Shown here: in pieces, positions 6,771 through 14,159 of the stretch
Layout of the letters: the number at the start of each line of letters is the position of its first letter
Numbering within the stretch: position 1 is the first letter of the stretch
Assembly: GCF_029267515.1 (NCBI RefSeq)
Contig: NZ_JAJUIS010000001.1
Location: 310,001-374,000 of the forward strand
Length of the DNA: 64,000 nucleotides
Direction: 5' to 3'
Origin: Seleniivibrio woodruffii
GTDB lineage: Bacteria; Chrysiogenota; Deferribacteres; Deferribacterales; Geovibrionaceae
Position numbers and translations under genes: made by a program
The notes under the pieces: model-generated
Seen by the model: the letters and a program-made list of their open reading frames with translations, nothing else
Told to the model about the DNA's origin: nothing
Databases searched by the model: none

Positions 6771-9154
6771 CAGACGGCAAGTCGCCTGGATATGGCGGGT
6801 TTCGGAGCATCAGCGTCGGGCTTGCGCACAAAGAGTTCCTCAAGAACCTTGTCCCAGTTAAAATGTTCAAGGACGTGTTCGCGGGCATTCCGTCCGAAAT
6901 TTCTGTAAGCTGCAATGTCCGTCTGCCATAGTTCTATCATATAGGAAAGTTTCTGCGTCCAGTCTGAATAATCGCTCGCCTTGGCAACGAATCCTGTGAA
7001 TTTGTCCTCTATAATCTCTTTGGGTCCGCCCATGTCTGATACTACGGCGGGGATGCCGCACGCCTGCGATTCAAGCACAACCATGCCGAAGGTGTCGGTG
7101 TTGCTGGGGAATACGAAAAGATCACTCTGGGCATAGACTTCCGGCATTTTCGAGTGCTCTATCTCCCCTTTGACGATTACGTTGTCCCTGCCCTTGGCAA
7201 ACTCCTCAACGCGCGGACTGTAGGGTCCGTGTCCGGCAATGATGAGCCTTACCCTGTATTTTTTTTCAAGGTCGGTGAATAGGTTCAGCAGGAAATCGAT
7301 GTTTTTGTCCTGCGAAACCCTTCCGGCGTAGCAAAGGGTGAATACGTTGTCGGGTCTTTTGTCCATAGGGCAGAATAGACGCGCATCTATACCGCGTTTG
7401 AAAACGGACATCTTGTTTCTGCTTATGCCTCTGTCTTCAAGGTAATCAAGGTACTGTGCAGATGTTGTTTTAAGCTCCGTAACGGAATCAAAGAACCATC
7501 TGGTATAGGCTTCCACAAGGTTTGACAGCGAGTCGTTATGGGTTATCTCTTTCGCCTCTTTTGTAAAATCCGTGTGGTAGATGCCTGTCGATTTAACGGA
7601 AAGAAGTCTGGCGGCAAGCAGCCCCAGAAGCCCCACCGGTCCCGGAGTCGATATAAAGACCTCATCCGGTTCGAAGTCGTAAATCTCTTCCAGAGCGCGG
7701 ATAACTGAGGGCACTTTTACGGTTATCTTTTCATAGTAAGGCAGCTTGAACGTTTCTATGGGTTTCAGGTTTATGAGGTTGGGCGGTAGACGGTGGTCTA
7801 TCTCCTCCGGCGTGAGACAGGAGACGATTTTAAGGTCGTATCCCTTGTCGTGTGCCATTTTGCCGATGGTGCGCAGGGTGACGGAAACACCGTTCAGGTC
7901 GTTTATGGTGTCTGTAAACCACAAAATGCGTTTGCGGACGGGTGTTGACCCGTAGTTGTAGCTCTCGTTCAACTGGTTTATCAGCTCCCTGTCCTTGTAT
8001 ATCTGGTTGAAAGAGCTGAAAAACGGTATGGACAGAAACACAGCCGGAAGCGCAGTGGTGACACTTCTGTAAAGGTCGTCCATGTTTATCTTTTCGATAT
8101 CTTTTGCCATGTGGGAAAACATCATACGGAAATATTCGTCTGAGATGTCGGAAGCCTTGTGGTAGACCATATTCAGCTTGCGCTCTATGTTGTTGAAGGA
8201 CTCGTTCTGCATCTCCTGAATCAGCTCCACTATGAGCTGGTTAATTTTGCCGGAGTTCTTCATTTTAAAGCCTTTCAGCTTTATGCGCTCCATGAGCGAC
8301 GGTTTCTCCTGTTCGAAGATATAACCCGTTATCTTGCTGAAAAAGCCACCTGCAAAGTGGACGCTCTTTTTTGTGCGGCTGAAATCGTGGGCTATTTTGT
8401 ATACGGTGAATGCGAGTGAGTGGAAATCGCTGTAGCGTCCCGCGTGGCGACATTCCTTTTTGCGGATGCCCTCAACGTATTCCTGCGGTGTCGCCGCACG
8501 GGTGAGGGTGTATGTCTTGCCGAGGAAAAGCCCGGCGTGGTCGTCGGAACCCGCCGTAAAGCCCTTTACCCAAGGCGTATCGCTTATAGGTTCTATGCGG
8601 TAGCGGGAGTAAAGATTCTCCATTGCAAGTGGTGTCAGGTTTTCAAGAGTGCGCACCCACGTGGTGTTGTGCAGTTTGCCCCTTCCGCCGTTTATGCCTT
8701 CGAAAACGTCGAAGAGCAGCATCAGTTTTTCAAGGTGGTTAAGCGCCAGCCGTCCGTTTACGCTGAACGTTGCGTGGGCGACGGAGTATGCCAGCCGCTG
8801 TTCCTTTATATAGTCGCGGAACTGATATATGTCCCGCCTGAGTTTCTGTATCATCTCGAACTGCTTGTGGTTAAGCCCGTATACGAGAATGTGCATCTTG
8901 CATCCGTCTTCGGGGAAATATACGGTGGACTCCACCCCTGTGAAGGTATCCTGCGGATATTTTTCGTTAAGGTAAACGGAGGCGTCTATGCAGTTGTGGT
9001 CTGTTACGGTGACAAAATCCATTCCGCGGCTTTTCGCCGTCTGATAGATGAAGTCCGGCTCCGTGTATGATTCGGCAGCCCCGATGCGCTGAAGAAACCA
9101 TTCAGAAGGATGTTTTGAGAATTTGGAGTGACAGTGCAAGTCCGCCTGTGCCAT
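6770..9154 (-). CDS. PHP-domain / GT4 glycosyltransferase fusion
   Basis: 794-residue two-part protein. The N-terminal roughly 250 residues are a PHP phosphoesterase-like domain with DLHCHSKFS, VTVTDHN, GVEST and GSDDHAG metal-site motifs. A linker of about 150 residues follows. The C-terminal 380 residues are a GT-B glycosyltransferase of family 4, with KRILWFTDTINDLNGV at its start, YAGRVSQDKNIDFLL and the donor-binding segment SNTDTFGMVVLESQACG. It should transfer a sugar from a nucleotide donor, while the PHP part could remove a phosphate from lipid or sugar. The second ATG was chosen because AGAGG lies 7 bases before it. Co-transcribed with the radical SAM gene. Confidence 0.9.
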   Translation of the reverse strand: MAQADLHCHSKFSKHPSEWFLQRIGAAESYTEPDFIYQTAKSRGMDFVTVTDHNCIDASVYLNEKYPQDTFTGVESTVYFPEDGCKMHILVYGLNHKQFEMIQKLRRDIYQFRDYIKEQRLAYSVAHATFSVNGRLALNHLEKLMLLFDVFEGINGGRGKLHNTTWVRTLENLTPLAMENLYSRYRIEPISDTPWVKGFTAGSDDHAGLFLGKTYTLTRAATPQEYVEGIRKKECRHAGRYSDFHSLAFTVYKIAHDFSRTKKSVHFAGGFFSKITGYIFEQEKPSLMERIKLKGFKMKNSGKINQLIVELIQEMQNESFNNIERKLNMVYHKASDISDEYFRMMFSHMAKDIEKINMDDLYRSVTTALPAVFLSIPFFSSFNQIYKDRELINQLNESYNYGSTPVRKRILWFTDTINDLNGVSVTLRTIGKMAHDKGYDLKIVSCLTPEEIDHRLPPNLINLKPIETFKLPYYEKITVKVPSVIRALEEIYDFEPDEVFISTPGPVGLLGLLAARLLSVKSTGIYHTDFTKEAKEITHNDSLSNLVEAYTRWFFDSVTELKTTSAQYLDYLEDRGISRNKMSVFKRGIDARLFCPMDKRPDNVFTLCYAGRVSQDKNIDFLLNLFTDLEKKYRVRLIIAGHGPYSPRVEEFAKGRDNVIVKGEIEHSKMPEVYAQSDLFVFPSNTDTFGMVVLESQACGIPAVVSDMGGPKEIIEDKFTGFVAKASDYSDWTQKLSYMIELWQTDIAAYRNFGRNAREHVLEHFNWDKVLEELFVRKPDADAPKPAISRRLAV

Positions 9155-9341
9155 GTGCCGACCTCTCATATGTTTATATGCGCTTATATATATGCCAGCC
9201 TTGTCAGCATAATTTCCCTGAAATGTCAGATTGTTGTTATAAATAGCGGCTGTTGTGAAATATTTGATGGATTTATTGCAAAATACGCACCGTTTTTTAA
9301 CATTTGATTGCTACTTTTCAGACATAAACTGTGAGGTGTCT

Positions 9342-10214
9342 ATGAACGCATTAAAGGAAAAGCTGGCTCCCGCGAATGTGAAAAAAGCGGTGGGCGTTAT
9401 AAGGGACATTTCGAAGACTCTGCGTTTCCGCATACGCACATACCGCCCCAACACAACCTTCTGCGAGGACAACAGCAGATTTGTAATTAAGATAATAGAA
9501 AACGGCGACGAGCTTATGGAGGTTCTGCGCCTTCGCTATCAGGTGTTTTACGGCGAATACGCATATAAAACAGATCTTTACGGCATAGACGTTGACAAAT
9601 TTGACACTTTCTTCGACCACCTTGCCATAATTGACAAAAAAACAGGAAAACCTGTGGGCACATACAGGCTGAACAGCACGAGATTTAATAAAAAGTTCTA
9701 TTCGGAGAAAGAGTTCCACATGGATGAGATAAAAGAGCTTTCCGGTCACAAAATAGAACTTGGGCGCGCGTGCGTACATCCTGAATACCGCAACGGAGCC
9801 ACCATAGCGGCTCTCTGGAAGGGGCTCGGTGCTTATATGTCCATAACCGATTCAAGATATATGTTCGGCTGTTCGTCAATCCACTCCGACGATACTTTCC
9901 AGACGGCGCTCATCCATCACTGGCTGCAAGGCAGCGGCTATCTGCCGGAAGAATACGAAAAGATAAGACCACGCGGCAAATTTAAAGATAAAAAATTTGA
10001 CAGAATGATCGAAAAAACAGGTGAAGAGCGTTTCGCACCTTTCCGCGAGGCGGCGGTGAACCTTGTTCCGCCCCTTCTGCTCTCATATCTGAAAGCTGGC
10101 GGTTTCGTATGCGGGAAACCTGCCTATGACAAGGCTTTCAAATGCTACGACTATCTTACGCTCATTGACCGCAAAAAAATGGATCCCTCATTCGTAAGGA
10201 AGTTCCTGAAATAG
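9342..10214 (+). CDS. OlsB-like N-acyltransferase (GNAT, hemolysin family)
   Basis: 290-residue protein with the acetyltransferase-5 pattern: VLRLRYQVFYGEY, FDHLAIIDKKTGKPVGTYRL and ELGRACVHPEYR. OlsB adds a 3-hydroxy fatty acid to ornithine to give lyso-ornithine lipid. Upstream in-frame codons exist to 9255, but the ATG at 9342 follows a GAGGTG Shine-Dalgarno at proper distance and starts the conserved region. The next gene, one base after the stop, is a PlsC-type acyltransferase, matching the olsB-olsA order needed for ornithine lipid synthesis. The amino-acid acceptor cannot be deduced from sequence alone. Confidence 0.8.
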   Translation: MNALKEKLAPANVKKAVGVIRDISKTLRFRIRTYRPNTTFCEDNSRFVIKIIENGDELMEVLRLRYQVFYGEYAYKTDLYGIDVDKFDTFFDHLAIIDKKTGKPVGTYRLNSTRFNKKFYSEKEFHMDEIKELSGHKIELGRACVHPEYRNGATIAALWKGLGAYMSITDSRYMFGCSSIHSDDTFQTALIHHWLQGSGYLPEEYEKIRPRGKFKDKKFDRMIEKTGEERFAPFREAAVNLVPPLLLSYLKAGGFVCGKPAYDKAFKCYDYLTLIDRKKMDPSFVRKFLK

Positions 10215-10215
10215 C

Positions 10216-10980
10216 ATGTTTAAAGCATACCGTCTGGCGGGCGTTGTTTTTCTGTTCTGTGTTTTCATCATCGGCGCGCTGGTGATGCGGTTTTATGCAG
10301 TAACTGACGTGAACCGCCGCAGAGTATCCGTGTGGTGGACGTCTGTGATGTGCCGCACAGGGTGCAGGTTTCTGGGAATAAGAGTGCGCGCAGACCTTTC
10401 GGATGATTCCTGTGGAAAAGGCAGGCTCATGGTTTGTAACCATATGTCATATCTGGATATTATGGCTATATCGTCCGTTCGCCCTTCAGTTTTCATCTCT
10501 TCGGTTGAGATGGAGAATACCTTTTTTCTGGGATTTATGGCGCGCATCGGCGGAACTTTTTTTGTGGAGCGGCGGAACGTCCGTAACATAAAGGGAGAGC
10601 TTGACGGTATAACGGAGATAATCTCACAGGGTTTCAATGTCGTGCTCTTTCCGGAGGGGACGTCCACAGACGGCTCACAGATTCTTCCCTTCCGCTCGTC
10701 TTTCCTTGCAGGAGCTTCTGAGGCGGGTGTTGACGTGGTGCCTGTCTGCCTGAAATATTCGCGAATAGACGGCGCGGTCTTCTCTCCTGAAAACTGCGAT
10801 CTGGTCTGCTGGTACGGAGATATGAGCTTTGCTCCACATTTTCTCCGGTTTATCACAGTGCGCAGAACGGAAGTTGACATAGCTTTTATGCAGGGGATGA
10901 ACAGCCTTGAACATGACAGAAAATATATTACCCGCCGCGCGCAGGAACTCATCGAGTCGGTATATTTCACAGCATCCTGA
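10216..10980 (+). CDS. PlsC/OlsA-like O-acyltransferase
   Basis: 254-residue membrane-associated lysophospholipid acyltransferase. An N-terminal hydrophobic segment (about residues 7-27) precedes the catalytic H76-x4-D81 motif in NHMSYLD, and the acceptor-phosphate motif FPEGTS lies at 145-150. PlsC makes phosphatidic acid; OlsA acylates lyso-ornithine lipid. Position directly behind the OlsB-like gene favours the OlsA role, but a general 1-acylglycerol-3-phosphate acyltransferase is possible. No Shine-Dalgarno is evident; start is probably coupled to the upstream stop one base away. Confidence 0.85.
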   Translation: MFKAYRLAGVVFLFCVFIIGALVMRFYAVTDVNRRRVSVWWTSVMCRTGCRFLGIRVRADLSDDSCGKGRLMVCNHMSYLDIMAISSVRPSVFISSVEMENTFFLGFMARIGGTFFVERRNVRNIKGELDGITEIISQGFNVVLFPEGTSTDGSQILPFRSSFLAGASEAGVDVVPVCLKYSRIDGAVFSPENCDLVCWYGDMSFAPHFLRFITVRRTEVDIAFMQGMNSLEHDRKYITRRAQELIESVYFTAS

Positions 10981-10995
10981 AATTCTTTTTAACTC

Positions 10996-11023
10996 TTCAC
11001 ATTTAACGGCTATACTGTATAAT
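10996..11023 (+). promoter_or_regulatory. Promoter of the DsrE-like gene
   Basis: TTCACA (10996-11001) and a consensus TATAAT (11018-11023) are separated by 16 bp. A GGAGG Shine-Dalgarno follows at about 11035, ahead of the GTG start at 11046. Confidence 0.6.
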
Positions 11024-11045
11024 ATTATTCTACGGAGGATTTGCC

Positions 11046-11408
11046 GTGTCTGAAAAAATCATTATCGTTCACCTGACTTCAAGCGAACCCATAAAAGCGG
11101 GAAAGGCGCTCAGATTTGCAAAATCGGCACTTAGCCACTCTTCGGTGGTGATTCTGCTCCTTTCCGCGGAAGGAGTGCTGGTCGCGGATAAGGCGAAACC
11201 GACATTCACCGTGCCGACAACCCAGATGGACGCTCTGGACACCATCAGAGAATTTATCAAAGACGGCGGGCGTGTGTTTATCGGTCTGGACGATATGAAG
11301 AGTCTTAACATTCGTGCGGCGGATATAATCGCCGGATGCGAGCAGGCGGAGACCAGCTATTTCTTTAATATCCTGATGTCTGATCAGGCAGTTATAATGT
11401 CGTGGTGA
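11046..11408 (+). CDS. DsrE-family-like small protein
   Basis: 120-residue single-domain alpha/beta protein opening with IIIVHLTSSEPIKAGKALRFAKSAL, with a VVILLLSAEGV strand and a GRVFIGLDDMKS strand, the layout of DsrE/DsrF/YchN-like proteins. Some members relay sulfur through a conserved cysteine; here the only cysteine is in AGCEQA (about residue 98), so a sulfur-carrier role is possible but unproven. GTG start with GGAGG upstream. The deacetylase gene begins two bases after its stop, so both share a transcript. Confidence 0.6.
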   Translation: MSEKIIIVHLTSSEPIKAGKALRFAKSALSHSSVVILLLSAEGVLVADKAKPTFTVPTTQMDALDTIREFIKDGGRVFIGLDDMKSLNIRAADIIAGCEQAETSYFFNILMSDQAVIMSW

Positions 11409-11409
11409 T

Positions 11410-12768
11410 ATGCCTCCCAGAAAAAATGTAAGAAAACCGGCAGCAAGACCCCGGCGCACATCAAAAAGCGTAAATAAAAAACAGATGCCGATCGGCGTTC
11501 TGATAATCTTCCTGCCGCTTATAGTCGCGTCCGTTTTCTATATGATGAAGGACGATGATAAATCACCTGCCAGAAAAACCGCAGTACCGGAAAAGACTGT
11601 TGTTGAAAAAAAAGCGGAGAAGAAACCTGAAGTAAAAATTGTTGAAAAAACCATAGAGAAAACCGTTGAAAAAACGGTGGAAAAACCTGTTGAGGTAGTG
11701 AGCGCCGTTAACGCCGTAAAACTGTTCATGTTCGACCGAGGTCTGAGTCAGGACAGAATAAGCCGTGCGGATAAATCAATCACCATACAGACCGACAGCG
11801 AACAGGCGGCGAAGAAACTTTCCGCCGACCTTGCCGTATATATGAAAGAGAACGGACTTGAGATAGTCTCGAAGTCTCCGCTGGTGGTGAAAGATACTCA
11901 CGGCGAATACTCCATCGGTTTTTTTGTGCCTAAGGCTCCGAAGGTTGAGGAAAAGAAGCCTGAACCGAAGCCGGAAGTGAAAAAGCCTGCTGAAAAAAAA
12001 CCGGAACCGCAGAAACCCGTATCTAAGAAGGCACCGGAGCCTAAACCGCTTCCGGCTGTGAAAAAACCGATAAAATATACCGCAAAACTCGCCGTTGTAA
12101 TAGACGACTGCGGCTACAGCATCCCTCTGGCAAAGCAGCTTGCGAACGTAGGCTATCCTGTAACTTTCGCTGTTATTCCGTACACCCCTTATGGCGTTGA
12201 GACAGCGAAAATAGCGAAAAGCAGCTCCAACGTTGTTTTCATACACTTTCCAATGCAGCCCAAAGCATACCCAGATTTTGACCCCGGAAAGGGCGCCTTG
12301 CTGCTCAATATGCCCGATGCCCTCATTGGCGCCATAACCAAGGCTAACTTTGCATATTTCGGTATGCGGCTTGACGGCGCGAACAATCACACCGGTTCGG
12401 CGTACACTGAGGATGCTGAGAAGATGGAACAGGCTCTTAAATATATGAAACTTTATACTGACAGATTTCTGGACAGTCACACTTCCCCGTCTTCAAAGGC
12501 ATATGAAGAATGTCGGAAGGCTGGAATGAAGTGCGCTGTTAACAGCACGTTTCTGGATAACGAGGAACCGGGGCTGGTGTCGAAGACTGACAAGGAGAAC
12601 CACGTCCGTGTTCAGCTTGTGGCTGCGGCAAGAAAAGCTCTTTCAAACGGAACATCAATTGCCATCGGGCATCTGAGAGACGGCACGGTCGGGGCGCTGC
12701 CGGAGGCGCTGGCTGAGATAGAGAAGATGGGAGTCAGGATAGTTCCTGTTACCGACCTCATGTATTGA
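11410..12768 (+). CDS. Divergent polysaccharide deacetylase, membrane-anchored
   Basis: 452-residue protein with a basic N-terminus, one membrane helix (about 26-46), a long low-complexity Lys/Glu/Pro/Val linker with EKTVEKTVEK-type repeats, and a C-terminal divergent polysaccharide deacetylase domain from about residue 225. The domain shows KLAVVIDDCGYS, FAVIPYTPYGVETA, FIHFPMQPK, NNHTGS and DSHTSPSS, the spaced Asp/His positions of this family. It should face the periplasm and act on a polysaccharide, possibly peptidoglycan or exopolysaccharide. Substrate is unknown. Translationally close to the DsrE-like gene. Confidence 0.86.
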   Translation: MPPRKNVRKPAARPRRTSKSVNKKQMPIGVLIIFLPLIVASVFYMMKDDDKSPARKTAVPEKTVVEKKAEKKPEVKIVEKTIEKTVEKTVEKPVEVVSAVNAVKLFMFDRGLSQDRISRADKSITIQTDSEQAAKKLSADLAVYMKENGLEIVSKSPLVVKDTHGEYSIGFFVPKAPKVEEKKPEPKPEVKKPAEKKPEPQKPVSKKAPEPKPLPAVKKPIKYTAKLAVVIDDCGYSIPLAKQLANVGYPVTFAVIPYTPYGVETAKIAKSSSNVVFIHFPMQPKAYPDFDPGKGALLLNMPDALIGAITKANFAYFGMRLDGANNHTGSAYTEDAEKMEQALKYMKLYTDRFLDSHTSPSSKAYEECRKAGMKCAVNSTFLDNEEPGLVSKTDKENHVRVQLVAAARKALSNGTSIAIGHLRDGTVGALPEALAEIEKMGVRIVPVTDLMY

Positions 12769-12771
12769 CAG

Positions 12772-12912
12772 GTTGTTATTGGCGTTTATATGCTTCGCAT
12801 TTCTGCATTGTCGTATAAAAAATAATGCTCATGTACTTTTATACGTACAATGCGCTTATTTTTTCTCCGCCGCCTTGAACTGCCCGCATCTAAACACCGA
12901 GTTTAAATACCG
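12772..12912 (+). repeat. Intergenic repeat family A, copy 1
   Basis: Right after the deacetylase stop lies a unit also found at 17325 and, worn, at 49025. It begins with a GCGTTTATATGC-type segment. It then has a hairpin whose 20-base arms (12817-12836 and 12845-12864) pair AAAAAATAA...GTAC with GTAC...TTATTTTTT almost perfectly, and ends with an AACTGC...CATCTAAACACC segment. The hairpin, with A-rich and T-rich ends, could serve as a two-way terminator. The 384-bp gap 12769-13152 holds no credible gene, only this and the two repeats that follow. Confidence 0.75.
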
Positions 12913-12950
12913 GAGTCTTTCTTCCTCTTTTGATAAAGAAGGGCTTAAAG

Positions 12951-12990
12951 TGAGATCGCTTCGTCGCTGTGCTCTTCGCGAAGACGGAGA
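12951..12990 (+). repeat. Intergenic repeat family B, half copy
   Basis: GAGATCGCTTCGTCGCTGTG followed by CTCTTCGCGAAGACGG is one arm of the palindromic repeat found complete at 27273, 46676 and 57040. Only one arm is clear here. Confidence 0.6.
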
Positions 12991-13004
12991 GAGTGATGTC
13001 AGAC

Positions 13005-13151
13005 GACATTTTGATGCCTGACAAGTGTCCATGGATGGACACCGCGGAGGAGTTTTTAGTGGTTTTACCGCATAAAACTCAGTAGCGTGAGCATAGGGAG
13101 GTTTAACCGACCGGAGCGTTTACATCAAAATGTCACGACGACATTTTGATG
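13005..13151 (+). repeat. MITE-like element with 12-bp inverted ends
   Basis: GACATTTTGATG occurs at 13005-13016 and 13140-13151, and its exact reverse complement at 13123-13134. The outer pair gives a roughly 130-bp unit with perfect 12-bp terminal inverted repeats. The last two copies form a hairpin with a 5-base loop directly after the fur stop codon. Inside are a hairpin with 8-bp arms (13025-13042) and another GAGTTTT/AAAACTC pair. No protein is encoded. It resembles a small non-autonomous mobile element relic. Confidence 0.6.
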
Positions 13152-13152
13152 T

Positions 13153-13596
13153 CTAACCTTTCTGACACTTAGGGCATATTCCGTAAAGGTTCAGCGAGTG
13201 ATCCACAAGCTGATAGCCGTATTTAGAAACCACCCTTTTCTGGAGGTTTTCAATCTCTTCGTCAAGAAACTCTATATTCTCTCCGCATTTAACGCAGACG
13301 AGGTGGTCGTGGTGTTCTTTGCTTGTGTCGGGTTCGTAACGGATTGAGCCTTCGCCGAAGTTAAGTTCCCTTGCAATCCCCGCTTCTGTGAGAAGTTTCA
13401 TGGTTCGGTACACAGTGGCATGTCCGATTGTGGGGTCTGCTTTTTTCAATATTTCGTAAAGCTGTTCGGCGGTGACGTGTTTTTTCTGTTTACAGAAAGT
13501 TTTAAGAATAAGTTCGCGCTGAGTTGTCATTCTCAGGTTCTGTTCGCTCAGATATTGAGAAAATATACTGTGAATGTCTTTTGTATTGTGGCTCAT
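13153..13596 (-). CDS. fur: Fur-family metal-dependent repressor
   Basis: 147-residue winged-helix regulator. The DNA-binding part includes LRMTTQRELILKTF and GHATVYRTMKLL. The metal site region has HHDHLVCVKCG and the C-terminal CPKC, giving two CXXC zinc pairs. The family uses ferrous iron (Fur) or other metals and peroxide (PerR, Zur). I chose the second ATG because GGGG lies 6 bases before it and abuts the first ATG. It is divergent from feoA, whose promoter carries a Fur-box-like sequence, so an iron-responsive Fur is most likely; PerR cannot be excluded. Confidence 0.85.
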   Translation of the reverse strand: MSHNTKDIHSIFSQYLSEQNLRMTTQRELILKTFCKQKKHVTAEQLYEILKKADPTIGHATVYRTMKLLTEAGIARELNFGEGSIRYEPDTSKEHHDHLVCVKCGENIEFLDEEIENLQKRVVSKYGYQLVDHSLNLYGICPKCQKG

Positions 13597-13711
13597 GCAC
13601 ATCCCCGACTGTTTTCTTTATTACAGAATAACCCGATAATTCTGTTTATTCCATATATTTTTGCACTGGAAATAAATTTCGGGATTAAAAATCCGCAATT
13701 ACTATGCAAAT

Positions 13712-13746
13712 TTGATATTGATAATGAGTTTCATTCGCTGTATAGT
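13712..13746 (+). promoter_or_regulatory. feoA promoter with overlapping Fur box
   Basis: -35 TTGATA (13718-13723) and -10 TATAGT (13741-13746) have 17-bp spacing. The -35 lies within TTGATAATGAGTTTCATT (13718-13735), a close match to the GATAATGATAATCATTATC Fur consensus. Iron-bound Fur would block this promoter. Confidence 0.65.
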
Positions 13747-13767
13747 TAGCATACGGGAGAACTCGAA

Positions 13768-14112
13768 GTGTCAAATACATGCTGTGAAAACGCAATTACA
13801 ACAGTTCCGCTTCTTATGCTGAAAGCGGGCAGCCGCGGGATTATCAGAAAGCTGGTCATAGACTGCGAAGACCACGAGCACTGCCGCTTTGCCCGTCGTC
13901 TGAAAGAGATGGGCATATACGAAGGTGCGAACGTTGAGGTTTCAGGCAACGACGGCGGCGGAGAAATAATTGTCACCTGCGAGGGTACGAAGATTGTTCT
14001 CGGACGCGGCATGGCTGGCAAGATACTTGTTCAGATGACATCTGGCGAACTCCTCGACGACAGCCGCCTTGGCAGGTTCTGCCGCAAATTCGGTATCGGC
14101 TGCCGCATCTGA
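13768..14112 (+). CDS. FeoA-domain protein, cysteine-rich
   Basis: 114-residue protein with one SH3-like FeoA domain (about residues 12-92; LKAGSRGIIRKL, RRLKEMGIYEGANVEV, VLGRGMAGKILV). It has N- and C-terminal extensions and seven cysteines (5, 6, 33, 39, 71, 105, 112), including C33-EDHEH-C39, which could bind metal. FeoA normally assists the FeoB ferrous iron transporter, but no feoB follows; the next gene is lnt. Start is GTG with GGGAGA about 8 bases upstream. The Fur box upstream supports an iron-related role. Confidence 0.82.
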   Translation: MSNTCCENAITTVPLLMLKAGSRGIIRKLVIDCEDHEHCRFARRLKEMGIYEGANVEVSGNDGGGEIIVTCEGTKIVLGRGMAGKILVQMTSGELLDDSRLGRFCRKFGIGCRI

Positions 14113-14159
14113 CTTTTCTTTAGATTGCAGTTATCCCTGTCTTATATTATCATCTGCCA

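Noticed and set aside
12773-13021. An 82-residue open frame after the deacetylase gene
   Set aside because: It runs through repeat A and repeat B sequence, has no Shine-Dalgarno and no protein-like composition.
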